DNA of 11,525 nt from Dissophora ornata (lineage: Eukaryota > Mortierellomycota > Mortierellomycetes > Mortierellales > Mortierellaceae), in assembly GCA_025201705.1 (NCBI GenBank), contig MU617519.1, positions 1-11,525 of the forward strand, given 5' to 3'. Positions 1-7,802 of the stretch are shown one piece after another; the first letter of the stretch is position 1; each line of letters opens with the position of its first letter. The position numbers were made by a program, and so were the translations under genes. The notes beneath the pieces were generated by a model. That model had not been told where the DNA came from. It worked only from the letters and a program-made list of their open reading frames with translations, and did no database searches.

Positions 1-99
1 CCCTGCGTAGATCACCAAAATATTGTTGGAGGGGGAGATGGCTTGGTTGGTAGGGATAAACGTTCTATGGTCGCAGACACTGCACACTTCACACGCACA

Positions 100-234
100 C
101 TGTGGAGGGGGAGGTCAACTCAAGTACCAGCGCTCGATGCCAAAAGAAAGACCTTTACTGTACTATGCAGCGGTGACTAACCTGTGGAGGGGGAGGTCAA
201 CTCAAGGACCAGTGCTCGATGTCAAAAGAAAGAC
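100..234. repeat. Direct duplication of a 53-bp motif
   Basis: Two copies of a 53-bp sequence lie at 100-152 and 182-234, a period of 82 bp. Both begin CTGTGGAGGGGGAGGTCAAC and end AAAAGAAAGAC. By eye they differ at only three positions (two C/T and one G/T). The 29 bp between them are not repeated. A partial match to the GGAGGGGGAG core is also present near base 29. An open frame runs through both copies on the plus strand but resembles no protein I know. This looks like a short tandem duplication in non-coding DNA. Confidence 0.85.
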
Positions 235-1179
235 AAGGGGCACTCTGGCGCCTGTCCTCAGCTGCCCCAAATACCCTCCCAGTACGAGTAGCTAACTGGT
301 CGCTAATCTGACGGACCCTTTCCAGGCCAACAATACTTAATACTTAAGGGGTATCGCCTCCCTGCAGTATGGTCAAACGCGTCGTTTCACACACAAGTTC
401 GAGGACAACTCCCTCAGATCTACTCCAAGCCGGTTGTAACATGTCTCTAGAGGGTCCCAGTCATTTTTCGTCAAACTGAATGACCTATACTCCTTGTAGA
501 ATGAAAACTTGCGCGTCTAAAGACGAACATGATCAAAGGTTGAATAGGACATTGTGTAGAATCCCTGTAAGACGCGACAACATCACCGAACAACCCCCAA
601 AACGCACCAAACTTTCTAGAAGTAAGAGTATGGAATGGAGAATCAAATGCATCCAAATTTTTGCCTTCTTGTACACTGAAAATAATGGCTATCTTGTGAC
701 TGAAAGTCGCGAGGCCCCGCAAAAACTTGTAGATTCAGTTATATCGCCATATCTATCCACATTGCACTAATTCAACCGAAAAAAAAATCTGATGCGTAGC
801 TGTATCTCGCGGCTATGTATGATATTCACAAAAGTGGGCTTGGGGCGCTATATGACAGCGACAGACGTAGTCACCCTGGCAATCACCTTCTTGCTGCCTG
901 GATTCGTGCCTGACCCCCTAGCTTTCGTATTCAATAGCTATACGAGCAGGCCTATCGTGTTTGTGGTGTGCATCGCAATTGCTGCCACACTTGGGAGTCC
1001 TAGAACAGGTGGCGACTGATGTGCAGGCTACACTTAGTCTTCTTGGAACTCTTCATACTAAGAAAAGTGTGGAGGACTTTTTCACTGTTAGACTCTTAGA
1101 GCGCCTTTTTATCTGCTTTTTTTAAGGCCAGCACTGTAGCGCGTGTCCGTTGCATGTGGATCACAGACAAGCATATTTT
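235..1179. other. Unassigned stretch, no supportable gene
   Basis: About 950 bp without a recognisable gene. The longest open frames (480-770 and 792-1019 on plus, 471-722 on minus) overlap each other, have no domain I recognise, and show no convincing splice sites or codon bias. A possible transposase-tail relic at 967-1125 is listed separately. Given the transposon relic and satellite immediately to the right, this is probably old, decayed repeat-derived DNA, but that is inference. Confidence 0.5.
967..1125 (+). pseudogene. Possible relic of a Tigger/CENP-B-like transposase C-terminus
   Basis: The frame starting at 967 is open to a TAA at 1123-1125 and contains the stretch VATDVQATLSLLGTLHTKK followed by SVEDFF. 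The pattern of an amphipathic leucine-rich segment followed by an acidic or serine-rich end with a terminal FF resembles the tails of pogo/Tigger transposases. There is no catalytic domain next to it, and upstream the frame closes at a TAG at 918-920. The similarity is short and low in complexity, so this could equally be chance; the only support is the neighbouring transposon of the same superfamily. Confidence 0.2.
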
Positions 1180-1678
1180 CGTCTGGGTGGGGTGTGTGTT
1201 TCTTCTCTGCTGGGGAGGGGTTGGAGCTACATGACATGCAGTTTGTGCGTCAAAGCGTGTCAAATGTCTTTTCGCCGGGTGTGTATTTATTCTCTACTGG
1301 GGAGGGATTGGAGCGACACGACATGCAGTTAGTGCGTCAAAGCGTATCGAAATGTCTTTTCGTCGGGGTGTGTGTTTGTTCTGTGTAAGGAGGGACAGCA
1401 TCTTCTCGCCGGGGTGTGTATTCTTCTGTGCTGGGGAGGGATTGGAGCGACATGACATGCAGTTTGTGCGTCAAAGTGCCTCGAAATATCTTTACGTCGG
1501 GGTGTGTTTTTGTCCTGTGTTGGGAAGTGGGGAGGAGAGGTTTTGCATCTTTTGGCCGGGGTGTGTATTTCGTCTGTGCTGGGGAGGGATTGGGGCTACA
1601 TGACATGCAGTTTGTACGTCAAAGTGCCTCGAAATGTCTTTACGTCGGGGTGTATTTTTGTTCTGTGTTGGGGAGGTA
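1180..1678. repeat. G/T-rich compound minisatellite
   Basis: About 500 bp built from two alternating blocks. Block A is about 31 bp, of the form CG(T/C)CGGGGTGTGT then a T-rich piece, then TTCTGTG(C/T)TGGGGA. It occurs seven times, starting near 1180, 1273, 1361, 1407, 1495, 1554 and 1643. Block B, GGGATTGGAGCGACATGACA followed by TGCAGTTTGTGCGTCAAAG, follows every other A copy and occurs four times, ending near 1255, 1342, 1476 and 1624. The A+B unit spacing grows from 87 bp (copies 1-2) to 134 and 148 bp (copies 2-3, 3-4). Strand composition is strongly skewed (G/T on plus). Open frames exist on both strands but only because the unit is stop-poor. The array ends exactly where the transposon terminus begins. 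Confidence 0.9.
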
Positions 1679-1720
1679 CTGTGCACATTCGGAATAAGCA
1701 ACACTTTGTTGCTTATTCCG
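1679..1720. repeat. Left terminal inverted repeat with internal hairpin
   Basis: This end begins CTGTGCACATTCGG and contains a perfect 14-bp inverted repeat, CGGAATAAGCAACA (1690-1703) with TGTTGCTTATTCCG (1707-1720), separated by a 3-base loop CTT. It matches the other end of the element in inverted orientation. The hairpin in each terminus is a property of the ends themselves; it is not a transcription terminator. Confidence 0.85.
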
Positions 1721-1739
1721 GCGTTTAGCATTCGAAACT

Positions 1740-2683
1740 TAAATAGCCTACTAATGGACAATGTACCAGGACATGGCAACACTGAAGACCTTGACCTTAA
1801 GAATATCGAGCTCATTCGACTGCCACCAAAAACAACATTAGTCGCTCAACCTTTGGATGCAGGAACTATACGCTCGTTCAAAGTCAAGTATAGCCATATG
1901 ATTCGCGTCATATCCAAGTATCGAAAAAGAGGCGAAATCTGACAAAGCTGAAGCCCCCCAATGGTCGGTTGTGGCCTTGCCTCGTTTTCGCTTGGGATGA
2001 TGTGACAACGCCAACCACCCGTGGCTGTTGTGCACGTGTACCAACTGTGCCTAAAGGAATTCAAGAACGCCTACGAATGGCCGTGCAAGACGAAAAGGAC
2101 AAGGAGATGGAGCAGCTAATAGATTTGTACCCGAGCCGTGCAAAAAGCTATTGAGCGGCAGAAAGACTTTGGCGAGCTCGCGTACTTCAGACGCTGCGAG
2201 GGTAAAGGCCCTACACAGCAGCTTGCGGATGCCATCAAAAGTGTCTCAACTAGCGAGAACTTCAAGATGTTCTTCCTGCCGGCTGGGTCGCGTTATTATA
2301 ATGGGGACGAATCTGCTGACTTGGATTATTATCCAGAGAGCCAAGACGGCGGTGTTAATCTTACTGATACTTGCCCTTCTACTATTCTTTCTAATCGACA
2401 TACCATGGAACGTCGGTCCGGTGCCCACCAGGTGGAACTGCTGCCAAGCCAATGTTTATCTCAAGAATCGGCCCCTCTTGAGGAAGTATCGCATGAGCAG
2501 GTGGTGCAGAGTCTACAAACCGCTTTGGACCATTGTCGCGCTATGTTTTCCCATGAAAAGGCGCAAATGCTTTCCTCGGGCGCCCAACTTGCACAGCCGC
2601 TTAGTCGGGATGGAGATGGACAAGATTGTATTGAAACCATTGACTTATCACAGGACGAGCAAGAAGAGACACTACAGTTGTGA
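1740..2683 (+). pseudogene. Broken DDE transposase (Tigger/pogo, DDE_1 family)
   Basis: The frame open to 1942 carries the canonical core around the second catalytic aspartate: LLMDNVPGHG, then NIELIRLPPKTT, then QPLDAGTIRSFKVKY. After a frame change near the A-run at about 1924-1930, a second frame continues with FAWDDVTTPTT, matching the family's AW-x-x-V-x-P-x-T motif, then ends at a stop at 2152-2154. A third frame (2138-2683, 181 codons) continues to an acidic end, IDLSQDEQEE. Its segment EEVSHEQVVQSLQ may correspond to the post-catalytic tail of Tigger proteins; the rest of it I do not recognise. The N-terminal helix-turn-helix DNA-binding domains and the first catalytic aspartate region are missing. 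At least two frame changes plus this truncation mean no active transposase is encoded. An intron at one of the frame changes is less likely, because I see no good GT-AG pair there. Confidence 0.82.
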
Positions 2684-2717
2684 GGGCTATTAAAGTTTCG
2701 AATTAAACAGATACCAA

Positions 2718-2762
2718 TTTCGGATTAAGCAACAGTTTGTTGCTTAATCCGAAAGTGTTCAG
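2718..2762. repeat. Right terminal inverted repeat with internal hairpin
   Basis: A perfect 17-bp inverted repeat, TTTCGGATTAAGCAACA (2718-2734) with TGTTGCTTAATCCGAAA (2738-2754), has a GTT loop and is followed by GTGTTCAG to the element edge at 2762. Read as the reverse complement, bases 2762 to 2721 align to the left end with 8 differences in 42, of which 3 fall in the loop. The paired substitutions in the stem keep each hairpin perfect: GGAATAA/TTATTCC on the left, GGATTAA/TTAATCC on the right. Confidence 0.85.
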
Positions 2763-3440
2763 TTCTCTGCTGGGATACGCGAACAGTATGCCCAAGTTGG
2801 CTTCTTCTAAAGTACGCAGACTGGTAGGAATCGTGATTTAATTTTATCGCCCTGTCCTCTTCCGTCCATCCTTCTAGCTATGGTTCTATCGTGTGTTCCA
2901 TCGTGCAGTCTTTCGGTGCGTAGTCCTGGATTGATCATCGAAGTAGTGCCTCCTATAGACAAGATCATATATAAATATTACTCCCGATGGGTTGCATGAA
3001 AGGCGAAAGTGCTAATGTCTTGGGGGGTTTTATGTGTGAACCTTGGTGAGATTTCATAGCAAAGTGAGCTAGCATCGCCTGAAGCCCCCCGATCCTAGAC
3101 TCATGGTTAAGCAAAAAAAAAAAAAAAAGTACAGTGGTCGAAGAAGGAAGGCTGCTAGACACAGAAAGTACGTTTTCACTGCTGACACATTTAACTAGCG
3201 CTTTTTTTTTGTGTGGTTCGCTGAGAGATAAGCTAATACTAGACAAGACCCAATGGACCAGGGGTGTTCAAGTATTCAAGTCACTGGAGAAAATAGGGTG
3301 TCGTTCACCAGCAAAGAGCTCACATTTAGTTTATGGACTACAAGAACAGATGGCAAAATGGCTGGGAAAAGAAGGTTTGTGATTGTGTGGGAGAGAGAGA
3401 AAGAGAGAGGGGGGAGGAGGACTATAACATTTTTTATCTA
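2763..3440. other. Non-coding stretch between the transposon and eIF6
   Basis: No gene is supported here. The stretch holds a 16-bp A-run at 3113-3128, an AT-rich spot (ATATATAAATATTA near 2967-2980), a T-run at 3202-3210 and a GA-rich tract at about 3389-3420. Its right part must contain the 3' untranslated region and poly(A) site of eIF6, which is transcribed leftwards and stops at 3441; no clear AATAAA is visible on that strand in the first 40 bases after the stop. The first 12 bases after the transposon (2763-2774) repeat a 12-mer of the minisatellite (1203-1214). Confidence 0.55.
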
Positions 3441-4688
3441 CTAATTCCATGAATCCACAAGCGTGTCTCGCATGTCGGCAACAACCGCAGTCGCTTGACC
3501 TTGCAACTGGAAGATATTCTCAATGACGGACAATTCTGTGGAGGTGGTATCGCGACCTGCAAAAGCACACCAATCATTGACCAAAAGTCCAGCGCCGATC
3601 ACTTCTGAACCGCGGTTGACTGTTCCAGCAACCACTTTTTTTTGTGACGGAAAATAGAAACAGAGTTTTTTTGCGGCTTTTTCAGTGACTTTGGAGAGCA
3701 TGTACCGCAGCACACACAAGTCGTCGCAGCATTGTGAAGGAAAGTAACCAGGGAAAAAAAAACTTACGTGGTACTTGAAGCAAACTTGAGAGTTCATCTT
3801 GGTCTTGGATCGATGTGTGGGGATGGACCAACCCACCCTGATTACTCAGTACACAATAAGACCCTACCAACACATTGTCCGCGACTGTCTGTCGAAACAC
3901 CTCAACGTTCAGCACATCTGCCACAATCTCTTCTGTTTCACGGTCCAGATCTGGATGGATCAGTGCCACATGGTCATTGCACGCAATCACGTTTCCCAAA
4001 GCTGATAACCGTTCTTCCACCCGCTCGATTCTGACTGTGTTCGGCAGCGAGTTTCGGAGATGTTGAAGTTCTTGGTCGGTTGTGGTGGAAGGGACGAGGA
4101 GACCATGACGGTTGCCGGCGCAGAGACGGCCAATGATTCGAACGCCCCCGATGCTGGTGCGAACAATGGGGACCGTGTCTCCCAATTCGGCCTCAAACGT
4201 GCTTTAGGATTTTCGATTTTTTACACAAAGAAGGGACGACTGTTAGTGTGGATGAATAAAAGTAGAATACAGAGCAAGTAAAAAAAGTCTGAAGCGATAT
4301 AGTCGAGAACAGCGTGAGCATGCAGTACTTGTAAAAGATTTCTGATCCATCGGTGGCAACGAGGCAGTAGCTGTTGGTAAGCATGGCAAAGACACCAATC
4401 TCATTGTTGTTTTCATATTGATTTCCTACCAAGTGAAATAATAATAAAAAATTAACTTGGGTTGCGCTACAAAACCTCCCTTTCATAAAACTCATACTGT
4501 CTGGCTGAAGACATAATAGAGGCAATTGATCATGCTCCCAAAGTCAACCCTCGAAGTTCCGTGTAGAAGCAACCTCTGGCTTCGTTCTGGCTGCTCTTCT
4601 GGGAAATTGGTACTCAAGATATCCAGAAATGTTGGACCCTGTTCCTGGCAAATTGCAATCAAAAATGTTGATACGTACGGACAGCCAT
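3441..4688 (-). CDS. TIF6: Eukaryotic translation initiation factor 6 (eIF6/Tif6), four exons
   Basis: Exons in transcription order are 4688-4679, 4425-4329, 4201-3768 and 3634-3441: 735 bases including the TAG stop, giving 244 aa against 245 for human eIF6. The factor binds the joining face of the 60S ribosomal subunit, is needed for 60S maturation in the nucleolus, and keeps 60S and 40S apart until it is released. The whole chain matches the pentein-fold family: [19 protein letters not shown] near residues 9-27, GNRHGLLVP and [14 protein letters not shown] in the middle, [33 protein letters not shown], then [15 protein letters not shown] and NDWCAF. Ser174-Ser175, the known casein-kinase-1 sites of human eIF6, are present at the same residue numbers (ELSSLLQVP). 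The splice joints are exact: C|GA gives Arg4 (MAVR), AA|C gives Asn36, C|TG gives Leu181. Introns are 253, 127 and 133 bp, all GT-AG. The start was chosen because MAVR reproduces the family N-terminus; no ATG closer to exon 2 gives the right phase. Confidence 0.96.
4426..4678 (-). other. eIF6 intron 1, 253 bp, behind a 10-bp first coding exon
   Basis: The donor is GTACGTAT just after ATGGCTGTCC and the acceptor is TTGGTAG before GAAATCAATATG. The intron is twice as long as the other two in the gene. Its last 40 bases are T-rich. I see no snoRNA box pair or other RNA gene in it, although first introns of ribosome-biogenesis genes sometimes host such genes. Confidence 0.85.
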
Positions 4689-4861
4689 TACGAAATATTT
4701 CCTGCTGCAGTGAAGGGTAGACGTGGGATTATGTATGTATGTATGGGTGTATGGGTATAAAGATATAAAGATAGATGCAATAATAAATGGTATCTACAAG
4801 AAAAGAAAGGATCTGATGGGACCCACCAGCTTGATCGCGCTCACTTTTTTATAGAGGCAAA
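4689..4861 (-). promoter_or_regulatory. Upstream region of eIF6
   Basis: Read towards the gene, this has ATATCTTTATAC around 4755-4770, a short CATA repeat (4731-4745 as TATG on plus), an ATATTTC motif and the start context CGTAATGG. No certain TATA box or initiator can be fixed from sequence alone. It must contain the promoter and leader unless the leader has further exons. Confidence 0.4.
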
Positions 4862-4923
4862 CCTGCGGGCGAGCCGTGGCTTAGTCCGCAGCCACAGGAC
4901 TGCTTTCTCGAACCTGCCGCAGG
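4862..4923. other. Compound hairpin (cloverleaf-like) of unknown role
   Basis: Nested pairings: CCTGCGG (4862-4868) with CCGCAGG (4917-4923), CGAG (4870-4873) with CTCG (4907-4910), and GTGGCT (4876-4881) with AGCCAC (4890-4895) around an 8-base loop. An A-run of 9 follows at 4924-4932. The outer 7-bp stem and a TGGCTTAGTCC stretch recall tRNA features, but there is no T-arm and it is too short, so it is not a tRNA. It lies about 175-235 bp upstream of the eIF6 start. Confidence 0.4.
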
Positions 4924-6020
4924 AAAAAAAAACCTTCCCCAGAAAGAAGAACCTCAATGGTGGTCGCAGTAATGATTCTATTTTAGAGTTGGAGGACCTT
5001 GGAGTTTCACAACACGTAAGATCATCAAGTCCCTTTCTTGCTGCATCACTCCAACCTCCTACAGTAACTTGTTATCAAATCAATACCCTTTTTTTTTTTT
5101 GCGCGCGCGATCTTCACCTACTCGCCTTTTTGTGAATGGTACTTAAGGTTCCGTGGACACATACACAAGGTGAGCACGGATAGCAAGCGAGAGAAGTGGA
5201 AAAACAACAACAATAACAACGGACAACAACATGGGAGACACATGTATAGCTCTCTTGCTGCAATTCACTCCCACGTCTGTCTTGAGGACGATGGGAACAG
5301 ACCCCTCTCTTCTGCAAGTGAGCCAACAAGGTTAAACATTTTGATGTGAAATATGCACGAAACTTTACTTTGACTTCAGTCCAACCTCGTGTGGATTGAC
5401 AAACCGAAACAAACCGAAACAATCCAAACACAACATAAACCCTAATCTTCATTCCTTTCTCGCCACCAATGCCAACACCAACAACACACACACGCACACA
5501 CAAACATGACACTTGCAGCAGGGCTAATTGTACAATTGCGAGAATTATATTGTACATATGTACGGGAGAGAGAGAGAGAGAGGGTGTCTTTTTACAGCGA
5601 AATCATTGATTTGACTCTAATGATCCCCCATGTCTGCATGAGATAGACTAGACTATACGTGAGAATCTGACCAAAAAACAGGCAAACTCGGTGAAATGAA
5701 GAGAGAGAGAAGAATGACGATGAAATGGTGACGACGAAATAGAGTGGGAAGCACAAGAGGAAAAACAGAAACAACAATGAGAGTGAATGAAAAATGAAAA
5801 TGAAAAAAGACGCGACTAGAAAGAAAACGAGCAGATTCAAAGAAAAGAACACGGACATAGAAAACAGCACTAGCTTTTTGCCGTTTGGCAAAAAGAATCT
5901 ATAACAATAATAATAGTAATAACTAGAAGACTCTTGGCTTCATTTTTTTTTCTGGTCACCGGTTGTTGTTCAATGGAGTTCCATGGCAGTGACCCCCGTA
6001 AATTTCTTTGCAGCTGCCAT
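4924..6020. other. Intergenic region between eIF6 and the WOPR gene
   Basis: About 1.1 kb with no recognisable gene. It holds a T-run followed by GCGCGCGCG (5089-5109), AAC-rich sequence (5205-5231), the repeated decamer AAACCGAAAC near 5402-5420, an ACAC tract near 5485-5502, two perfect 12-bp palindromes and a GA microsatellite (separate entries), and an A/G-rich stretch at 5690-5850. The long minus-strand open frames here (5114-5557, 5592-5891) are low-complexity by-products of these tracts. The part nearest 6020 must hold the 3' untranslated region of the WOPR gene. Confidence 0.6.
5526..5582. repeat. Two perfect palindromes and a GA microsatellite
   Basis: AATTGTACAATT (5526-5537) and GTACATATGTAC (5552-5563) are each perfect 12-bp palindromes sharing a GTAC core, 14 bp apart, followed directly by a GA repeat (5566-5582). 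The palindromes could be binding sites or simply AT-rich chance. Confidence 0.6.
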
Positions 6021-7802
6021 CTAGGGTGATGAGCTGTCGTGGTCGTGCTGATCATGGTGGTCGGAGATAGGCCCCGTGGGATAGGATGAATATCCGAAAT
6101 CGCTCCACCCTTGCGTCGTTGGTGGGAGAGAAGCATGGTGGTGATGTGATTGTTGCTGTGAATGGCTAGACTGAGGGGATCCACCAGAGATGCCGCCAAA
6201 GGTGCTGGGGCTTGTCGTCACAGGCGAATGGTAGTTCATCTGAAGATTGAAATCATGTGCCTGGATATGACCATTGCTGCCTGAGCTGGGCATCATCATC
6301 GCGGGTGATCCGCCACCATACTGTCCAGGAGAGAGACTGTGACGCTGCTGAGATGTCTGAGAGGACTGTGGGGACTGACCCTGAGTCGTCGCTGGATATT
6401 GCATGAAGGGCTGGTTGCGGGGCATGTACCGAATAGGAGGAGGCGTGGTCGAGGTCTGATCTTGAGGGACCGAAACCGAGTTTCCGTTGCCATTCGAGAC
6501 AGGGCCATATGAAAAGTTGGGTGGGAAGGTCGCGTGCTGAGGGCTGTAGGGATGAGGCGAGCTATGATGATGCTGTGGTCCGCCGAAATGGGTCATGCCA
6601 TGGTATCCTTGTTGGGAGTGCATATGGTGATGGGTGGACTGATGGTGATACGGCGACTTTGAGAAGACATCGAGTGATGACCCTACGAGGTCGGGCTCTG
6701 TCTTGGGCCGGACATGGTTGCCGAACCCGGCAGGGGTGAAATCGGCGCCGTTGGCACCCATGGTGTGGAAGGGCCCGCTGGGTGTGCGAGGGCTATGGTT
6801 GTTGGAGACGGGCGACTGCATATGATCGTTCACTATTAGGAAAGAAACAACAAACAGGTAGTTTCGGATTAGATGACCTGCGTTGCGCCATGTTTTTTTT
6901 TGTGCGACCTCACAGAGCCGTCCAAGTCATCTGCTCAAGCGAGAGAAAAACGACGACCCCCGTTCTGCGCAATGAGCGAAATACGGACTGCAGAGGGCGC
7001 CACCCCCGACCGCTTGGATGGACGCCTTTGACCGCCCATGCATCGCACTTGCCACGAATCGTCTCGCCCTCTCTTCCGGCAGATTGTTATCCCCTAGACT
7101 AGACGATTCTAATTCTAGCCAACTCCAAACTCCAGACCACGAACCCTCTTAAATACCCGGAATCACACAACTGCGCTGCAAGTCCATTCTGCTACACTTA
7201 CAATCATACGACTGCTCGACCGTGGGTGGAATCCTGAAGTTTTGCTTCATAAGGAACTCGGGGCTGATCTCGAGGCTGGCCAAGTCGGGGACCGAGGAGG
7301 GCGTGCGGAGTTTTCCCGCGAGGACATCGTCCTTTGAGTAGTAAGAGATCAAATGCTGGGAAACACCGTTGACGACGATCGACATGGTCTTCTTGACAAG
7401 ACCATTCTTCTTGAAGCGATAGCTGTTGGTGAGCGAGCCGACCAATGCGCGCTCCTTGTTCTTCTCCAAGGCAGACTCGACGTCGCTTGAGGAGCTGGAG
7501 CGCGAAGCACGATCGATGGGCGAGGCATCCTTCTTGCCAGAGTTGCGCTTGTCGAGCTCGCGGTAGACCAAGAAGTTGCCGAGGATGCGCGAGGGGGACC
7601 AGACGAGACCATCGGTCCAACGCTTGATCCCGGACTCGCGTTCGTCAAAGACGAAGACAGTGCCAGATTGGACAATGCGGCGCTCCTTTTCCTGGAGACG
7701 GCGGCAAATACGTGGCAGGAGGCCACGACGACAGGCCTCGAAGATGAGGAGGGTGTCTTGGGTCGTTTCGATGTAGCCGTGGAAGGTTTCGACGATGCTC
7801 AT
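6021..7802 (-). CDS. WOPR-domain transcription regulator (Gti1/Pac2/Wor1 family)
   Basis: Two exons, 7802-7202 and 6832-6021, joined across a 369-bp GT-AG intron (donor GTAAGTG, acceptor AATAG) with codon T|TG for Leu201; 470 aa, TAG stop. The fungal WOPR fold has two halves. WOPRa (about residues 4-86) contains TFHGYIETTQDTLLIFEACR, then the signature KRWTDG-x-x-WSPSRILGNF-x-VYRE at about 60-82; Thr63 in KRWT corresponds to the conserved protein kinase A target of Candida Wor1. A Ser-rich linker (about 87-125) precedes WOPRb (about 126-193): YRFKKNGLVKKTMSI, HLISYYSKDDV, PSSVPDLASLEIS. The intron follows WOPRb. Exon 2 encodes a disordered tail rich in His, Gln, Ser, Pro and Gly with His clusters near residues 262-293, and ends DHHDQHDHDSSSP. 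Such proteins bind DNA in the nucleus and control morphology, sporulation or virulence switches in other fungi. Which paralogue this is cannot be decided here, so no symbol is given. Confidence 0.95.

Larger units (their letters stand above)
1679..2762 (+). mobile_element. Decayed, internally deleted Tigger/pogo-type DNA transposon
   Basis: A 1084-bp element bounded by imperfect terminal inverted repeats of 42 bp (1679-1720 against the reverse complement of 2721-2762, 34 of 42 identical by eye). It carries the C-terminal part of a DDE_1-family transposase. The outer bases are CTG...CAG, next to TA at 1677-1678 on the left and TT at 2763-2764 on the right; pogo/Tigger elements target TA and usually end in CAGT, so one target-site copy appears mutated. 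Complete elements of this superfamily are usually longer and encode a DNA-binding helix-turn-helix region plus the whole catalytic domain; here the left terminus is fused almost directly to the third quarter of the catalytic domain. This is therefore a non-autonomous relic. Confidence 0.82.

Noticed and set aside
480..770. 96-codon plus-strand frame as a gene
   Set aside because: It overlaps an equally long minus-strand frame, has no recognised domain and a poor start context, and lies in transposon-derived surroundings.
1180..1678. CRISPR-like regular repeats
   Set aside because: The spacers are themselves repeated, unit length varies from 87 to 148 bp, and the genes in the window are intron-bearing and eukaryotic. 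It is a minisatellite.
1690..1720. Hairpins at 1690-1720 and 2718-2754 as rho-independent terminators
   Set aside because: The organism is a eukaryote, the stems are AT-balanced without a T-run, and they match each other in inverted orientation as transposon ends.
1143..1815. Several overlapping open frames across the minisatellite on both strands
   Set aside because: They repeat the same motif translation in different frames, which is expected from a stop-poor tandem repeat; no domain or gene structure.
4862..4923. tRNA gene
   Set aside because: Only 62 bases between the outer stems, and no T-arm pairs around a TTCGAAT-type loop on either strand.
5114..5557. 147-codon minus-strand frame as a secreted Cys-rich protein
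   Set aside because: Its composition follows the AC/AAC-rich DNA; there is no signal-peptide logic or paired-cysteine pattern, and part must be flanking sequence of known genes.
6833..7201. Extra exon inside the 369-bp WOPR intron
   Set aside because: Exons 1 and 2 join in phase directly with good donor and acceptor sites, and no conserved segment is missing.
7204..7776. Other long frames on both strands within the WOPR exon
   Set aside because: They are shadows of the WOPR coding frame, which alone carries the conserved domain.
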